Below, piece by piece: positions 1-13,263 of a stretch of DNA of 64,000 nucleotides. Position 1 is the first letter of the stretch. Every line of letters starts with the position of its first letter. The translations under genes and the position numbers were made by a program. The stretch lies in the NCBI RefSeq assembly GCF_017968845.1, contig NZ_CP072876.1, positions 372,001-436,000 of the forward strand, given 5' to 3'. The notes beneath the pieces were generated by a model, which did not search any database, was not told the DNA's origin, and worked only from the letters and a program-made list of their open reading frames with translations. Source of the stretch: Microbacterium sp. NIBRBAC000506063 (GTDB taxonomy: Bacteria > Actinomycetota > Actinomycetes > Actinomycetales > Microbacteriaceae).

Positions 1-1108
1 TCGAGGTCGGAGACGCCGGCCTCCTCGAGCAGCTCCCTGGCCTTGTCGAGGTCGTAGGTGTACTGCGGCACGTCGTCGGAGTAGGGGAAGATGCCCTTGG
101 GCGCAGGGCCGCGGGACTGGGTGGCGTAGCCGTAGGCGCCGACCTCGACGATGTCGTCGTAGGGGATCGCGTAGCTGAGCGCCTGACGCACTTTGGGGTC
201 GTCCAGGGGCGGGCGCTGCGTGTTGAAGAACCCGACGAAGTTGTTCGGCGAGTTCGACGCGCGAAGCTCTCCGCCGATCTGCTGAGCGACCGATTCCAGG
301 TTCTCCAGGGGGATGTTGGTGGCGAGGTCGACCTCGCCGGCGGTCAGCATCTGCTGTGCGGTGATCGCGTCGGGAGTGATCTGCACCGAGACCGTGTCGT
401 AGTGGGGCTGGTTCTCGGCGTTCCAGTAGTTCTCCGCCGCCTCCAGCACGACCTCGGCGCCGGGACGGTAGGACGCGACCGTGAAGGGCCCGGAACCGGC
501 GTCGATGCCCGCCTCGAAGTAGTCCTCGTCGTCCTTCGATGCTTCCAGCGCCGAGGGCTCGACGATCCACGCGGCATAGGTGGACGCAGCGATGAGATCC
601 ATCGGTGCGGCATAGCTGAGGTTCATCACGACGGTCTTGTCGTCGGGTGTGTCGATCGAGGCGAGCGGTGCCCAGATGAACGAGGCGCCCGCGTACTCCT
701 GGGCCGCCTCGATGCTCGCCTTGACCGCTGCGGAGTCGACGGGCGCACCGCTGTGGAAGGTGGCGTCCTCCTGCAGGTGGAAGGTCCAGGTGAGCCCGTC
801 TTCGCTGGCGTCCCACGACGAGGCGAGCACGGGGGTGAACTCCTCGGCGGAGCCCTCCGGGTTGCGCTTGAGCAGCGTCTCGTAGACGTTGCCCATGTAA
901 AAGGCCTCGGTCGAGAAGGAGCGCACCGGATCCCAGGTGGTCACGGATGCCGAGGATGCGACGGAGAGGACCTGAGGCCCTGTCGGCCCCTCCCCGTGGG
1001 ATCGGGATCGGCAGACACGGTGCAGGCGCTCATCAGGAGCGCACCGGCGGTGGCGAGTGCGATGAACGTTGCGGATCGCCTCAGCAACGTCGTCTTGGTG
1101 GCTGTCAT
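1..1108 (-). CDS. ABC transporter substrate-binding lipoprotein, family 5 (partial, frameshifted)
   Basis: Captures peptides or related solutes outside the membrane for an ABC importer. The N-terminus is a lipoprotein signal with lipobox LMSAC (Cys29), and the body reads as SBP_bac_5 (VTTWDPVRSFSTEAFYMGNVYE, then the typical DDPKVRQALSYAI segment). The C-terminal part lies before base 1. AGGAGG sits 6 bases before the ATG at 1108. One base is missing near 990-1000 (ACGGGGAGGGGCC), which puts the signal peptide and the mature protein in different frames. Permease and ATPase genes are expected outside the window. Family assignment is firm; the substrate cannot be told. Confidence 0.85.
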
Positions 1109-1353
1109 GGAACTCCTCCTGGGTGCAGCCGCCTTCCTTGGCAGCTAAGGAAAGCGTAAGGACACAGCGTCTTGCAGATCAAATATCGAAGTTCGACGAA
1201 TCCGATGCCTGAGAGGCATCAGTGCTTTCGTTCGCGCAGCGCTGCCCGAGCTCCGCGATGCCTCCCGAGCATCATGACCCAAGGAAATGGGTCCTGGACT
1301 CACAGCGCGCGACCCCCGAAGACTGGGGGCGCACCCCGATCAAGGAGGATCAC

Positions 1354-3644
1354 ATGCGTGCGCTTCGCTGGTTCACCGCCCTCGCACTCGGAGCAGGGCT
1401 CATGATGGGCGCCAGCCCTGCCCTGGCCGACACGCCGTCCGACTTCGGAGAGCTCACCGGCTCCGGAGTGGTCCCCCGCACTGTCCTCACCGCCGCGCAG
1501 CTGAACGGCGGCACCGCCTCGGCGACCGTGGCGAACAGCGCCTTCGCACTGCCCGCGCAGGCGGCGCATCCCGTGCATTCCCTGGAGGGCACGCTGACCG
1601 TCGGCAACGCCACCGCCTCCGGAGGCTTCTCCGCCGTCAAGGATCCGCACGGCTACGCGTCCAGCACCGCCGTGCGGCACCTGCCGGACTTCTCCGCCGC
1701 CCTTGTGCAGCACGGCAGCTATCTAATCCCCGCCGAGCGCGGCCTGCGGATCACCGGCAGCACGGCGTGGAATATCGCCCTGGGCGTCGGACGCGCCTGG
1801 CAGGAGAACGGCGACGGCGGGCTCACCCGCGCCGCGCTCCCCTTCTCGCTGATCGAGCGCAACGCGAACTGGGTGCACAACGGCCTGATGACCTTCCTGT
1901 TCTCCGACTCCCAGATCTCAGGGCTGCGCTATCAGGTCACGAGCGAGACGTGCGAGTACTTCCAGTTCGACATGTGGGGCCAGCTCCCGGTCGCACTGGA
2001 TCGAACCGCGGTCCCGGATGCCTCCGGCATCCGCTCCGCCTTCGCCGCCGAACTCGGTGTGCGGCTTCCGACGAAACCGATCGCTCAGCTCGCCACCGAC
2101 CACCCCGCGGCCGGCATCGACACCTCCGCCTTCGGCGCGGGCATCACTCCCGCCGCACGCACCCACTTCGGCTTCGTCTACGACGGCGTGAACTACGTGG
2201 GCGGCTGCCCCACCCGCCAGGGCGAGCACCCCTACTGCAGCGAGGTGCTGCTCCCCTCCTACTCGACGGCGAAGTCGGCCTTCGGCACGCTCGCCCTGCT
2301 CCGCCTGGCCCAGAAATACGGTCCCGGCGTGGCCGACGAACTGATCCAGAGCCATGTGCCTGCTGCAGCGGGGAACCCGGCATGGAACGGGGTGGCCATC
2401 CGGCACGCTCTCGACATGGCAACGGGCAACTACGACTCCGCCGCATACGAGGCCGACGAGGCCGGGAGCAGGATGAACTCCTTCTTCCTCGCCGAGAGCG
2501 AGTCGCAGAAGACCTCGATCGCCCTGTCCTTCCCGCGCAGGAGCGCACCGGGCGCGCAGTGGGTGTATCAGACCTCCGCTACCTACCTGGCCGTGCAGGC
2601 GATGGACGGCGTGCTGCGCTCCCACGAGGGCGCATCCGCGGATCTGTTCCGCATGCTCGTCGACGAGGTCCTCATCCCCGCCGGGGTCGGGCCGGATTCC
2701 TGGAAGAGCCTGCGCACCGGCAACTCCGAGGCCGGTGCCGCCTTCGGGGCTACGGCATGTTCTGGACACCGGATGCCATCGCCAAGGTCACGCAGCTGAT
2801 GGGTCCGGCGGCCGGCGCCGCGGGAGGAACGCAGCTTCTGCATCCGGGCCTCCTCGATGCGGCCATGCAGCGCGACGCGGGCGATCGTGGCCTGGGCATC
2901 CCGGGGACGCCCGCGATGCGCTACAACATCTCGGTCTGGGCGAAGGACTTCGGCACCGGCGATCACGCCTCCTTCACCGAGCCGTTCACCGTGCCGTTCA
3001 TGTCGGGCTTCGGCGGCATCTCGGTCGCGCTCATGCCCAACGACTCCGCCTACTACGTCTTCAGCGACAACAACCAGTTCGTCTGGACGCCGGCCGTCGT
3101 GCAGTCGCATCGCCTCGCACCGATGACCGGCGGCGGATCCGACCCTGACCCTGACCCTGATCCCGACCCTGGCGAGTGCACGGTCGACGAGCTCATCGGC
3201 AACGGTGGTTTCGAGACAGGTTCCGCGGCGCCCTGGATCGCCACCTCCACGGTCATCGACTCCCGCTCCTGGCTGCAGCCAGCTCGCTCCGGAACGTGGA
3301 AGGCCTGGCTGAACGGCTTCGGCTGGACCAACACCGACACCCTCCGCCAGACGATCACCCTGCCCGAAGGCTGCACGGATGCGACGCTGGAGTTCTGGCT
3401 GCGCATCACCACCCAGGAGACCTGGCAGGTGGCATTCGACACGCTGACGCTCACCGCGCAGAGCCAGGGTTCAACCACGACACTTCGCAGCTGGTCGAAC
3501 CTGGATGCCCAGGGCTACACGCGGATCGAGGTGCCGCTGGGAGACTACGCGGGTGCGGAGGTCACTCTGACCTTCACCGGCGTCGAGGACTACTCTCTGG
3601 AGACGTCGTTCGTCATAGACGATGTGCGCGTGATCGTCCCTTAG
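1354..3644 (+). CDS. Secreted serine hydrolase (beta-lactamase fold) with Asp-Pro linker and C-terminal lectin-like domain (frameshifted)
   Basis: A signal peptide (MRALRWFTALALGAGLMMG, cleavage after ALA) shows export. A class C beta-lactamase/PBP4*-like domain follows, with nucleophile motif S-T-A-K at residues 304-307. Near 3140-3172 an Asp-Pro repeat linker leads to a roughly 150-residue C-terminal beta-sandwich that starts NGGFETG and ends VIDDVRVIVP, resembling carbohydrate-binding or MAM-like modules. AAGGAGG 6 bases before 1354 fixes the start. One G is missing near 2748 (TTCGGGGCTAC), where both frames join as AFGGYGMFW. A cell-wall or glycan-directed amidase/esterase is possible; the substrate is unknown. 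Confidence 0.75.
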
Positions 3645-3660
3645 TCGGGGGTCCCGCCGT

Positions 3661-4644
3661 TCACGCGAGCCGCAGCAGGACGCTCCCCCGCTTGCGACCG
3701 GTGTCGACGTAGCGGTGGGCCAAGACGATCTCGTCGAGCGCATACTCGCGGTCGATGACGGGGCGGAGGGCGCCGGCATCGGCCAGCCGCACGACCTCGC
3801 GCAGGACCGCGGGATCCTCGCCGCGCCCTTCGTTGGTCACGAGGAAGCCGCTGCGCCTGGTCTGCCAGGCGGCGCCGAGCATCCCCGGTAGATCGATGAT
3901 GACGAGCAGGAGCGCGCCGCCGGGCTTCACCAGGTGACGCACGCGCCGGAAGGGCGCGTTGCCGACGCAGTCGTAGACGACGTCGTAGGGGTCGGATGCC
4001 GCGGCGAAGTCCGTCGTCGTGTAGTCGACGACGTGATCGGCTCCGAGAGAGCGGACGAGGTCGGCGTTGCCCCCGCTGCATACGGCGGTGACCTCCGCCC
4101 CGAAGTGGGAGGCGAGCTGCACGAGCGCCGTGCCCACCGCCCCGGAGGCTCCGTTGACGAGCACGCGCATGCCCGCCGCCGGCGGCACGCGATTCAGGAA
4201 GTAGACGGCCGTGAACCCTCCGAACAGGAGCGCGGCGGACTCTTCCAGCGGCAACGACGTCGGCGCCGGAGCGATGCCGGCGTCCGTGGGGACCGTGACG
4301 TACTCCGCATGGCAGCCGAAGTCTCCACCGCGCATCACGACGACGCCGTCTCCTGGCGCGAATGTCGTCACGCCGTCACCGACCGCCTCGACGACGCCGG
4401 CGCCCTCCATGCCGAGCACGAGTTTGCGGGGCCTGCGCACGCCGAGCGCCATGACCGCGAGGAACCCCAGCCCGCGCGGCAGGTCCTTCGCCCGCACACG
4501 GTGGTCGGCGATGCTCACCGTGGAGGCGTGCAGCCGCACGAGCACCTCGCCGGCGGCGGGTTCGGGCCGGGGCAGCTCGACGACCCGCACGACCTCGGGA
4601 GGACCGTACTCGCCTGCGACCGCGGCGCGCATCGTGTCCGGCAT
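3661..4644 (-). CDS. NAD(P)-dependent alcohol dehydrogenase / quinone oxidoreductase family (MDR)
   Basis: Intact medium-chain dehydrogenase/reductase of about 327 residues. The N-terminal GroES-like half reads MRAAVAGEYGPPEVVRVVELPRP, and the nucleotide-binding half has VLVNGASGAVGTALVQLA (a GxGxxG-type loop). The C-terminus (IVLAHRYVDTGRKRGSVLLRL) is typical of zinc-free quinone reductase-like MDRs. The start at 4644 (MPDT) is preceded by GAGGA. It probably reduces an activated enone or quinone with NADPH. It is monocistronic and convergent with the serine hydrolase. Confidence 0.85.
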   Translation of the reverse strand: MPDTMRAAVAGEYGPPEVVRVVELPRPEPAAGEVLVRLHASTVSIADHRVRAKDLPRGLGFLAVMALGVRRPRKLVLGMEGAGVVEAVGDGVTTFAPGDGVVVMRGGDFGCHAEYVTVPTDAGIAPAPTSLPLEESAALLFGGFTAVYFLNRVPPAAGMRVLVNGASGAVGTALVQLASHFGAEVTAVCSGGNADLVRSLGADHVVDYTTTDFAAASDPYDVVYDCVGNAPFRRVRHLVKPGGALLLVIIDLPGMLGAAWQTRRSGFLVTNEGRGEDPAVLREVVRLADAGALRPVIDREYALDEIVLAHRYVDTGRKRGSVLLRLA

Positions 4645-4758
4645 CCGATCCTCGCTCTCCGGCGCAGACGGCGCGCACGTCAGCACGCTAACGGATGCCG
4701 GACCGCGCCGTCGAGGGTGAATCGGGGAACGGCGGCCGAACGTTCGGCGTCGCGGATG

Positions 4759-5222
4759 TCAGTGCCGGCCGCCGGGCGGGCCGATGATGAGCAGGGCGAC
4801 GAAGATCGCGACGACGGCCGCGGCGATCAGCAGGGCGAGGATCCAGGGCCGGCGCAGCAGCACGCGCAGGAGACGGTCATGCCAGGCCGTGTCCCTCGGA
4901 TCGTCGGTCTGCGTGAGGCGCCACGCACCCTCGAGACGCGCGGTGCGCGCGAGCCAGATCTCGGCGGGAATCGTCGCATAGGGGATCACCGCGCTGACGA
5001 CCGCGACGATGGTCGGCCAGGCCCCCAGCGCTGGTTCTTCGCGACGAGCACGGCCGTCGCCCCGTAGGAGAGGAAGACGAAACCGTGGATGCCGCCGCCG
5101 ATCGTCACGGCCAGGGGCCAGTCGAGCGCGGCCCGCAGGATCAGCCCGCCGATCAGCAGGGTCCACGAGATCGCCTCGGCGATCGCGAGCGCGCGGAACA
5201 GGGACTTCGGGGTGCGGAACAC
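4759..5222 (-). CDS. DUF3817 family membrane protein (frameshifted)
   Basis: Small integral membrane protein of about 155 residues. The first half (FRALAIAEAISWTLLIGG ... GGIHGFVFLSYG) carries the DUF3817 helices, and the second half has further helices (TIVAVVSAVIPYATIP; ILALLIAAAVVAIFVALLI). The halves are in different frames because a base is missing in the C run near 5018-5023 (CCCCCAGCG). No enzymatic motif is visible and the function of the family is unknown. Confidence 0.7.
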
Positions 5223-5360
5223 ATCTCTCCTCGTGGCTCGTACGTCCGTTCATCCTCTCAACCGCACCTATGAGGATGACCGGACGAGTCGGCCTCGGGC
5301 TCTTCGTCAAGCAGGGTAATGAAACGGCATCCGTCGTCGTGGGAGGGCTAACCTGACCGC

Positions 5361-6365
5361 ATGACCTCCTCCTCCACTCTCACCTCCGTCGAACTCGGCG
5401 ACGGCCTCGTCGTCAGCCCGCAAGGCTACGGCGGGATGTCGCTGACTCCCGTCTACGGCCCGATCGACCCCGACGACGCGCTGCGCACGCTGACCCACGC
5501 CGTGGACTCGGGTGTGACGTTCATCGATACGGCCAACGGCTACGGTGACGGACTGAGCGAAGAGATCATCGCCCGGCTGATCCGCACGCGCCGCGACGAG
5601 GTGCAGTTGGCCAGCAAGTTCGGCATCGTCCGGGCGGCGGGATCGGCGCCCGCGGCATCCGGGGCGACCGCGCGTACGTGCACGAGCAGATCGACCTGAG
5701 CCTGGCCCGGCTGGGCACCGACCACCTCGATCTCTATTACCAGCACCGTGTCGACCCGGAGGTCCCCATCGAGGAGACCGTGGGCGCCCTGGCCGAACTG
5801 GTGCAGGCCGGCAAGATCCGTCACATCGGCCTCTCGGAGGCCACCGGCGAGGAGCTTCGTCGCGCGTTCGCCGTGCATCCCATCGCCGCGATCCAATCCG
5901 AGTGGAGCATCATCAGCCGCGACGTCGAGCGGTTCGTGGTCCCCACGGCGATCGAGCTCGGCGTCGGCTTCGTGCCTTACTCGCCGCTGGGCCGCCAGTG
6001 GCTCACCGGGGCGTTCGACCGCTCGCAGCTCACCGAGCGCGACGCACGCAACCGCTTCCCCCGCTTCACGCCGGAGGCGTTGGCCGCCAACCAGCCCGTG
6101 CTCGACGAGCTGCTGGCCGTGGCCGCGGAGGCCGAGGTCTCCCCGCCCAGCTCGCGCTCGCGTGGCTCTACGACAAGGGGCGCGCTCTCGGCCTTCCCCT
6201 CTCGCCGATCCCCGGGTCGCGATACGCGGAGCGCGTGGACGAGAATCTCGGCGCGGTGGGGTCGAGCTGTCCAGCGAGCACGTCGCACGCTTGGACGCCC
6301 TCGCCGAGCGCGTCGTGGCGGACCGGTCGTTCAACCTGCAGTGGATCTCGGCCGGACGCGAGTAG
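5361..6365 (+). CDS. Aldo/keto reductase (three frameshifts)
   Basis: NADPH-dependent aldo/keto reductase of the AKR13/YajO-like type. The order of motifs is normal: [12 protein letters not shown], then [13 protein letters not shown] (catalytic Asp and Tyr), then [17 protein letters not shown], then [11 protein letters not shown], then [15 protein letters not shown]. The pieces lie in different frames, with single bases missing near 5636, 6143 and 6256, all beside G or C runs. Once repaired the protein is about 334 residues, normal for the family. The 3' end overlaps the convergent DoxX-like gene by about 35 bases. Confidence 0.8.
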
Positions 6366-6794
6366 AGCCGGAGGTGCTCCACAGCGCCCAGGCGACGAGC
6401 ACCGGTTGAAGCAGCAGTCGCGCGAATCGGCGGCGGTCCGTGTCGAGCAGCGGTGCAGACCGCCCGGTGCGCCACTGGTGCACGTTGCCGGGGAAGACTG
6501 CGAGAAAGAACGCCGCACTCGCCCAGCCGATGTGCTTCCGCTCCTTCGAGAGCAGTGCGAGGCAAGCCGCGAGGCCGAGCTCCACGACGCCGGAGGCGAC
6601 GACGATCGCGTCTTTGTCGAGTCGCGAGAACGGCACGGCCCAGTCGGGACGGTGATGCGAAATCCGCGGCGCCCCCAGGTGAGGTGCGCCGTTCCCGCCA
6701 GTGCGAGCAGCGCGACGAGTGCCCACCGGGCGACCGCACGCGCTGTCGCCGCCGCGGCACTTTGCTTTCTGCGGCGTGCTCCCCTATGCAACAT
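6331..6794 (-). CDS. DoxX-like membrane protein (frameshifted)
   Basis: Membrane protein of about 155 residues with helices [55 protein letters not shown] and [12 protein letters not shown]. The pattern [13 protein letters not shown] is typical of DoxX/DUF4267-like proteins. The reading frame changes near 6645 (ITVP to DWAVPF), consistent with one missing base. A role in membrane redox or sulfur metabolism is a family-level guess. Confidence 0.6.
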
Positions 6795-6820
6795 TCGCCC
6801 TCAGCTCTGCACCGAGAGGA

Positions 6821-10020
<3,200 letters not shown>

Positions 10021-10512
10021 CGTTCCAATCCGTCGCTCACGCGATCTACGTCGTCTTGCGTGCCGAATACCTCTAGCCGGTACAAGTGCGGCACACGGCA
10101 CTTGCGGCTGATGATGTCACCGGCCAGGCCGTAGGCCTCGCCGAAGTTCGTGTTGCCCGTGGAGATCACTCCTCGGATGTGACGCCGATTGCGCTCGTCG
10201 TTGAGGAATCGGATCACCTGCTTGGGGACGGCGCCCTTCTCGTTGAGCCTGCCCTGTCCGCCGCCATAGGTCGGCGTCACGAGCACGAAGGGCTCGTCCA
10301 CGACCAGATCCGTGTCGTTGCGGTGCAAGGGGACGCGCTCGGCTCGGAGGCCCAGCTTCGCGATGAAATGGGCGGTGTTCCCCGACACGCTCGAGAAGTA
10401 GACCAGGAGCGGAGCCGCGGTTGCCGTTGCGGTCATCTCCTCACCTCCTCCTCACCGGGGCTGGAACTGCGGCGACGGGTGCCGCCGGCCCGTCGCCGGG
10501 TCGCGCGAAGCG

Positions 10513-10746
10513 TCAGGCCAAGCGCGACGCGAGCTCGTCGATCTTGTCGGGACGGAAGCCCGACCAGTGGTCTTCGTCGGTGACGACGACCGGCGCCTGC
10601 ATGTAGCCCAGCGCCTTGACCTGCTCGAGCGCCGAAGCGTCTTCGGAGAGGTCGTGAATCTCGTAGTCGATGCCCTTCGCATCCAGTGCGCGATACGTCG
10701 CGTTGCACTGAACGCAGGAAGGCTTGGTGTACACCGTGATGGCCAT
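10513..10746 (-). CDS. nrdH: Glutaredoxin-like NrdH redoxin
   Basis: Intact, 77 residues. The CVQC active site is at residues 11-14 after MAITVYTKPS, and the C-terminal half carries VVVTDEDHWSGFRPDKID, typical of NrdH. It donates electrons to NrdE and is itself reduced by thioredoxin reductase. First gene of the operon; the promoter region lies above 10746. Confidence 0.95.
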   Translation of the reverse strand: MAITVYTKPSCVQCNATYRALDAKGIDYEIHDLSEDASALEQVKALGYMQAPVVVTDEDHWSGFRPDKIDELASRLA

Positions 10747-10797
10747 ATCTGCCCCTCTCACCCTTGTCTCCACCGGCAGTCCCCCGCCGGGACCTCA

Positions 10798-10858
10798 ATA
10801 CTACATATAGGTACCGACATTGGGTGGGACCACAAGGGGTAGTAGTTACATACGTGTA
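10798..10858. promoter_or_regulatory. Possible NrdR boxes upstream of nrdH
   Basis: AT-rich ATACTACATATAGGTA at 10798-10813 matches 11 of 16 positions of the NrdR box consensus (ACACWATATATWGTGT). A weaker second copy, AGTTACATACGTGTA, lies at 10844-10858. Their starts are about 45 bases apart. The position fits NrdR repression of nrdHIEF, which is common in actinobacteria, but the second box is poor. Confidence 0.4.
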
Positions 10859-10891
10859 GTTTTCCACCGTTCTCCCCTGTTACAACACAGG

Positions 10892-11035
10892 TTGTCCACC
10901 GTTTCATCCACAGGCGGCGACATTCATCGGAACCCTTCGAAGCGCGCAAACTCGCGGCTCGCGAAGGCCTCCGCGGAATCCATCCACAGGCAGGACGCTA
11001 CGCCCGGGCTCCGACATTCTTTTTCCTGTGGACAA
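10892..11035. promoter_or_regulatory. Cluster of DnaA-box-like sites in the nrd leader region
   Basis: The 365-base gap between nrdH and the next gene has no ORF of its own. It holds TTGTCCACC (10892), TCATCCACA (10904), CCATCCACA (10980) and TGTGGACAA (11027, a perfect reverse-strand TTGTCCACA). Three lie on the plus strand and one on the minus strand. This is consistent with DnaA binding near a replication-linked operon. Confidence 0.45.
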
Positions 11036-11111
11036 CGCCCCTCGGCGTGTCGCGGCGTGTCGGATGCGAAGCGGCTGTCCGCGGCATCCGCTCGGCCGAT
11101 ATCGTTGTCCG

Positions 11112-12311
11112 GTGGCAGGGTATCGGGATCTTCTTCGCACGCCGGGAGTAGGGCGCATCATCGCCGCTCAGCTGGTGGCGCGATTCCCCAACGGGATGCT
11201 GAGCCTCGCGCTCATCCTGCACGTCGAGCAGCAGACCGGCTCCTACGGCGCGGCGGGCCTGGTCCTCGCCGCCACGTCGGTCGGCCAGGCGGTCGCCGGG
11301 CCCGTGACGAGCCGCTGGATGGGCGCATGGGGCATGCGCCGTGTCCTCTCCCTGACGCTCACGATCTGCGTCATCGCCGTGCTCGGGCTCGCCCTGCTGG
11401 AGCTCTCACTTCCCGGGTACATGGGCCTGGGACTTCTCGCGGGCCTGTCGACGCCGCCCGTGCAGTCGGCGGTGCGCACGATCTACCCGAAGATGGTGAA
11501 CTCCTCGCAGCTGACCCCGCTGTTCTCCTTGGACGCCTCCCTGCAGGAGATCATCTGGGTGCTCGCCCCGTGGTCATCACCTTCGTCTCCACTCAGGTCG
11601 GCACGGTCGAGGGCTCCTGCTGGTCGCGGCGATCCTCGTCGCCGGGGCACCTGGTTCATCCTCTCCCCCGAACTCGGACGCGTGCGCATCCCGCGCAGCC
11701 GCCGCAGCTTCGGGCGCGTCGTACTGCGTCCGCCCGTCGCGCTCGCGACGGTCCTCGGCTTCCTCCTCATCGGCGCCTGCGCCGCCGTCGAGGTCGGCGT
11801 GGTGGCGACCTTCGGCCACGACGGGCTCGAGGCGGGCATCGTGCTGGCGATCTTCTCGATCGGAAGCCTCGCCGGCGGCCTCAGCTTCGGGCATCTGCCG
11901 ATCGGGCCCTGGGCGATGGCACGGCGCCTCTCGATCGTCGCGGTGGGCCTGGTGCTCACGATGATCTCGCTCAACATCTTCTGGCTCGGCGGCACGCTCT
12001 TCCTCGCCGGCATCGGCATCGCGCCGGCGCTGGCGGTCCTCTTCGCGATCACGACCGCGAGCGTGAAGTTCAGCGACACCGCCGAGGCCTTCGGCTGGGC
12101 CGGCACCGGTCAGCTCATCGGCGCCGCGGCAGGATCGGCGATCGCCGGGCTCCTGATCGACCAGTCGGGTCCGACCGGGGCGTACTTCGCGGCATCCGTC
12201 TTCGCTGTCGCCGGCGTCCTCGTCGCGGTCGTGTTCGTTCGCGCCTTCCCCGATCTGCGCGGCCGCGACCCGAGTCCGCACCCCGACACCGAGCCGCTGA
12301 CGCTGCCATAG
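11112..12311 (+). CDS. MFS transporter (three frameshifts that cancel)
   Basis: Major facilitator with about 12 hydrophobic helices. The start region reads VAGYRDLLRTPGVGRIIAAQ from a GTG at 11112, and RFPNGMLSLALILHV and LFSLDASLQEIIWVLAP match actinobacterial MFS proteins. Between 11571 and 11645 the protein moves through all three frames (VVITFVSTQVGTVEG, LLLVAAILVAGG, TWFILSPELGR), so three bases are missing close together and the original frame is regained. The substrate is unknown; drug or sugar efflux is usual for this subgroup. Confidence 0.8.
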   Translation: MAGYRDLLRTPGVGRIIAAQLVARFPNGMLSLALILHVEQQTGSYGAAGLVLAATSVGQAVAGPVTSRWMGAWGMRRVLSLTLTICVIAVLGLALLELSLPGYMGLGLLAGLSTPPVQSAVRTIYPKMVNSSQLTPLFSLDASLQEIIWVLAPWSSPSSPLRSARSRAPAGRGDPRRRGTWFILSPELGRVRIPRSRRSFGRVVLRPPVALATVLGFLLIGACAAVEVGVVATFGHDGLEAGIVLAIFSIGSLAGGLSFGHLPIGPWAMARRLSIVAVGLVLTMISLNIFWLGGTLFLAGIGIAPALAVLFAITTASVKFSDTAEAFGWAGTGQLIGAAAGSAIAGLLIDQSGPTGAYFAASVFAVAGVLVAVVFVRAFPDLRGRDPSPHPDTEPLTLP

Positions 12312-12349
12312 ATCGCCGCCGGCCCCGTGCGGAAAAGTAGGCTGAGAGC

Positions 12350-13113
12350 ATGCCGACCCCTCTCACCCTCCCCGGATCACCTGGGGATCATCGGATGCCG
12401 CGAAGCGTGCCCTCCTCGTCCACGGACTCGGTTCGACCGGCGCTCTCATGTGGCGGCTGGGCGTCGCCCTGGCGGATGCCGGCTGGCAGGCCACCGCGGT
12501 CGATCTCCGCGGCCACGGTGATGCCCCTCGCGCACTCGACTACACGATCGAGGCCTTCGCCGCCGACCTCGTGCACACGCGGCCGCGCAAGAAGGGCACC
12601 TGGGACGCGGTGATCGGGCATTCGCTGGGCGGCGCGGCCGGCACCGTCGCATCCGCCGACGAACCGGGCTGGACGCGGCGACTCGTGCTCCTCGACCCCG
12701 CCATCGTGCTGCAGAGCAAGGAGGCGAGGATCGTCCGTCGCAGCCAGAAGCGCGCCTTCGCCGACAACCGGATCGAACGCGTGCGCAAGGAGAACCCGAG
12801 CTGGCATCCGCAGGACCACGAGCTGAAGATCGATGCGGTCGCGCGTTCCAGCGCCTGGGCGGTGGAGCAGGTGAGCGTGCAGAACCCGCACTGGGACGTG
12901 CGGGAGCAGGCGGCCCGCCTGACCGTCCCCACCGCGATCATCGCGTCCGACCCCAAGGCAGGCAGCCTATTCCAGGGACGCCTCGCCGACGAGGTGCTGG
13001 CCGGCAACCCGCTCATCACTCGCTCGATCGTGCCGGGCTCCAGCCACTCCCTCCACCGCGACCGCCCGCTTCAGACCATCGAGCGCATCCTGGAGGTCCT
13101 CGCGGGCGACTGA
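12350..13113 (+). CDS. Alpha/beta hydrolase (frameshifted)
   Basis: Soluble alpha/beta-fold hydrolase. The oxyanion region LLVHGLGSTG, nucleophile elbow GHSLGG and C-terminal His (PGSSHSLHRDRP) are all visible. The ATG at 12350 is in a different frame from the body; a base is missing near 12382 (CACCTGGGGATC), and repair gives MPTPLTLPGSPWGSSDAAKRALLVHG. Length about 254. The substrate cannot be predicted. Confidence 0.8.
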
Positions 13114-13126
13114 CGCGACCCCCGCC

Positions 13127-13243
13127 GTGTGCAGGAGCACCCGCGCGTTCTGCAGGAGCAATGGAGTCGACACCCCGCTCTCCGCGCAAAAAGCCCCTCC
13201 CACGGCTGCTTGCTCCTGCAGACGGCACCCGTGCTCCTGCGGA
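13127..13243. repeat. Intergenic inverted/direct repeat array (TGCAGGAGCA)
   Basis: The 150-base gap holds two direct copies (TGTGCAGGAGCAC at 13128, TTCTGCAGGAGCAA at 13148) and two inverted copies (TTGCTCCTGCAGA at 13210, GTGCTCCTGCGGA at 13231). It can fold into a long hairpin. A related pair (CCTGCAGG, CTCCTGCAGA) lies at 15665-15692. It looks like a dispersed palindromic family rather than a single operator. Confidence 0.6.
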
Positions 13244-13263
13244 AGGCGCCATAGGCTGAGTAC

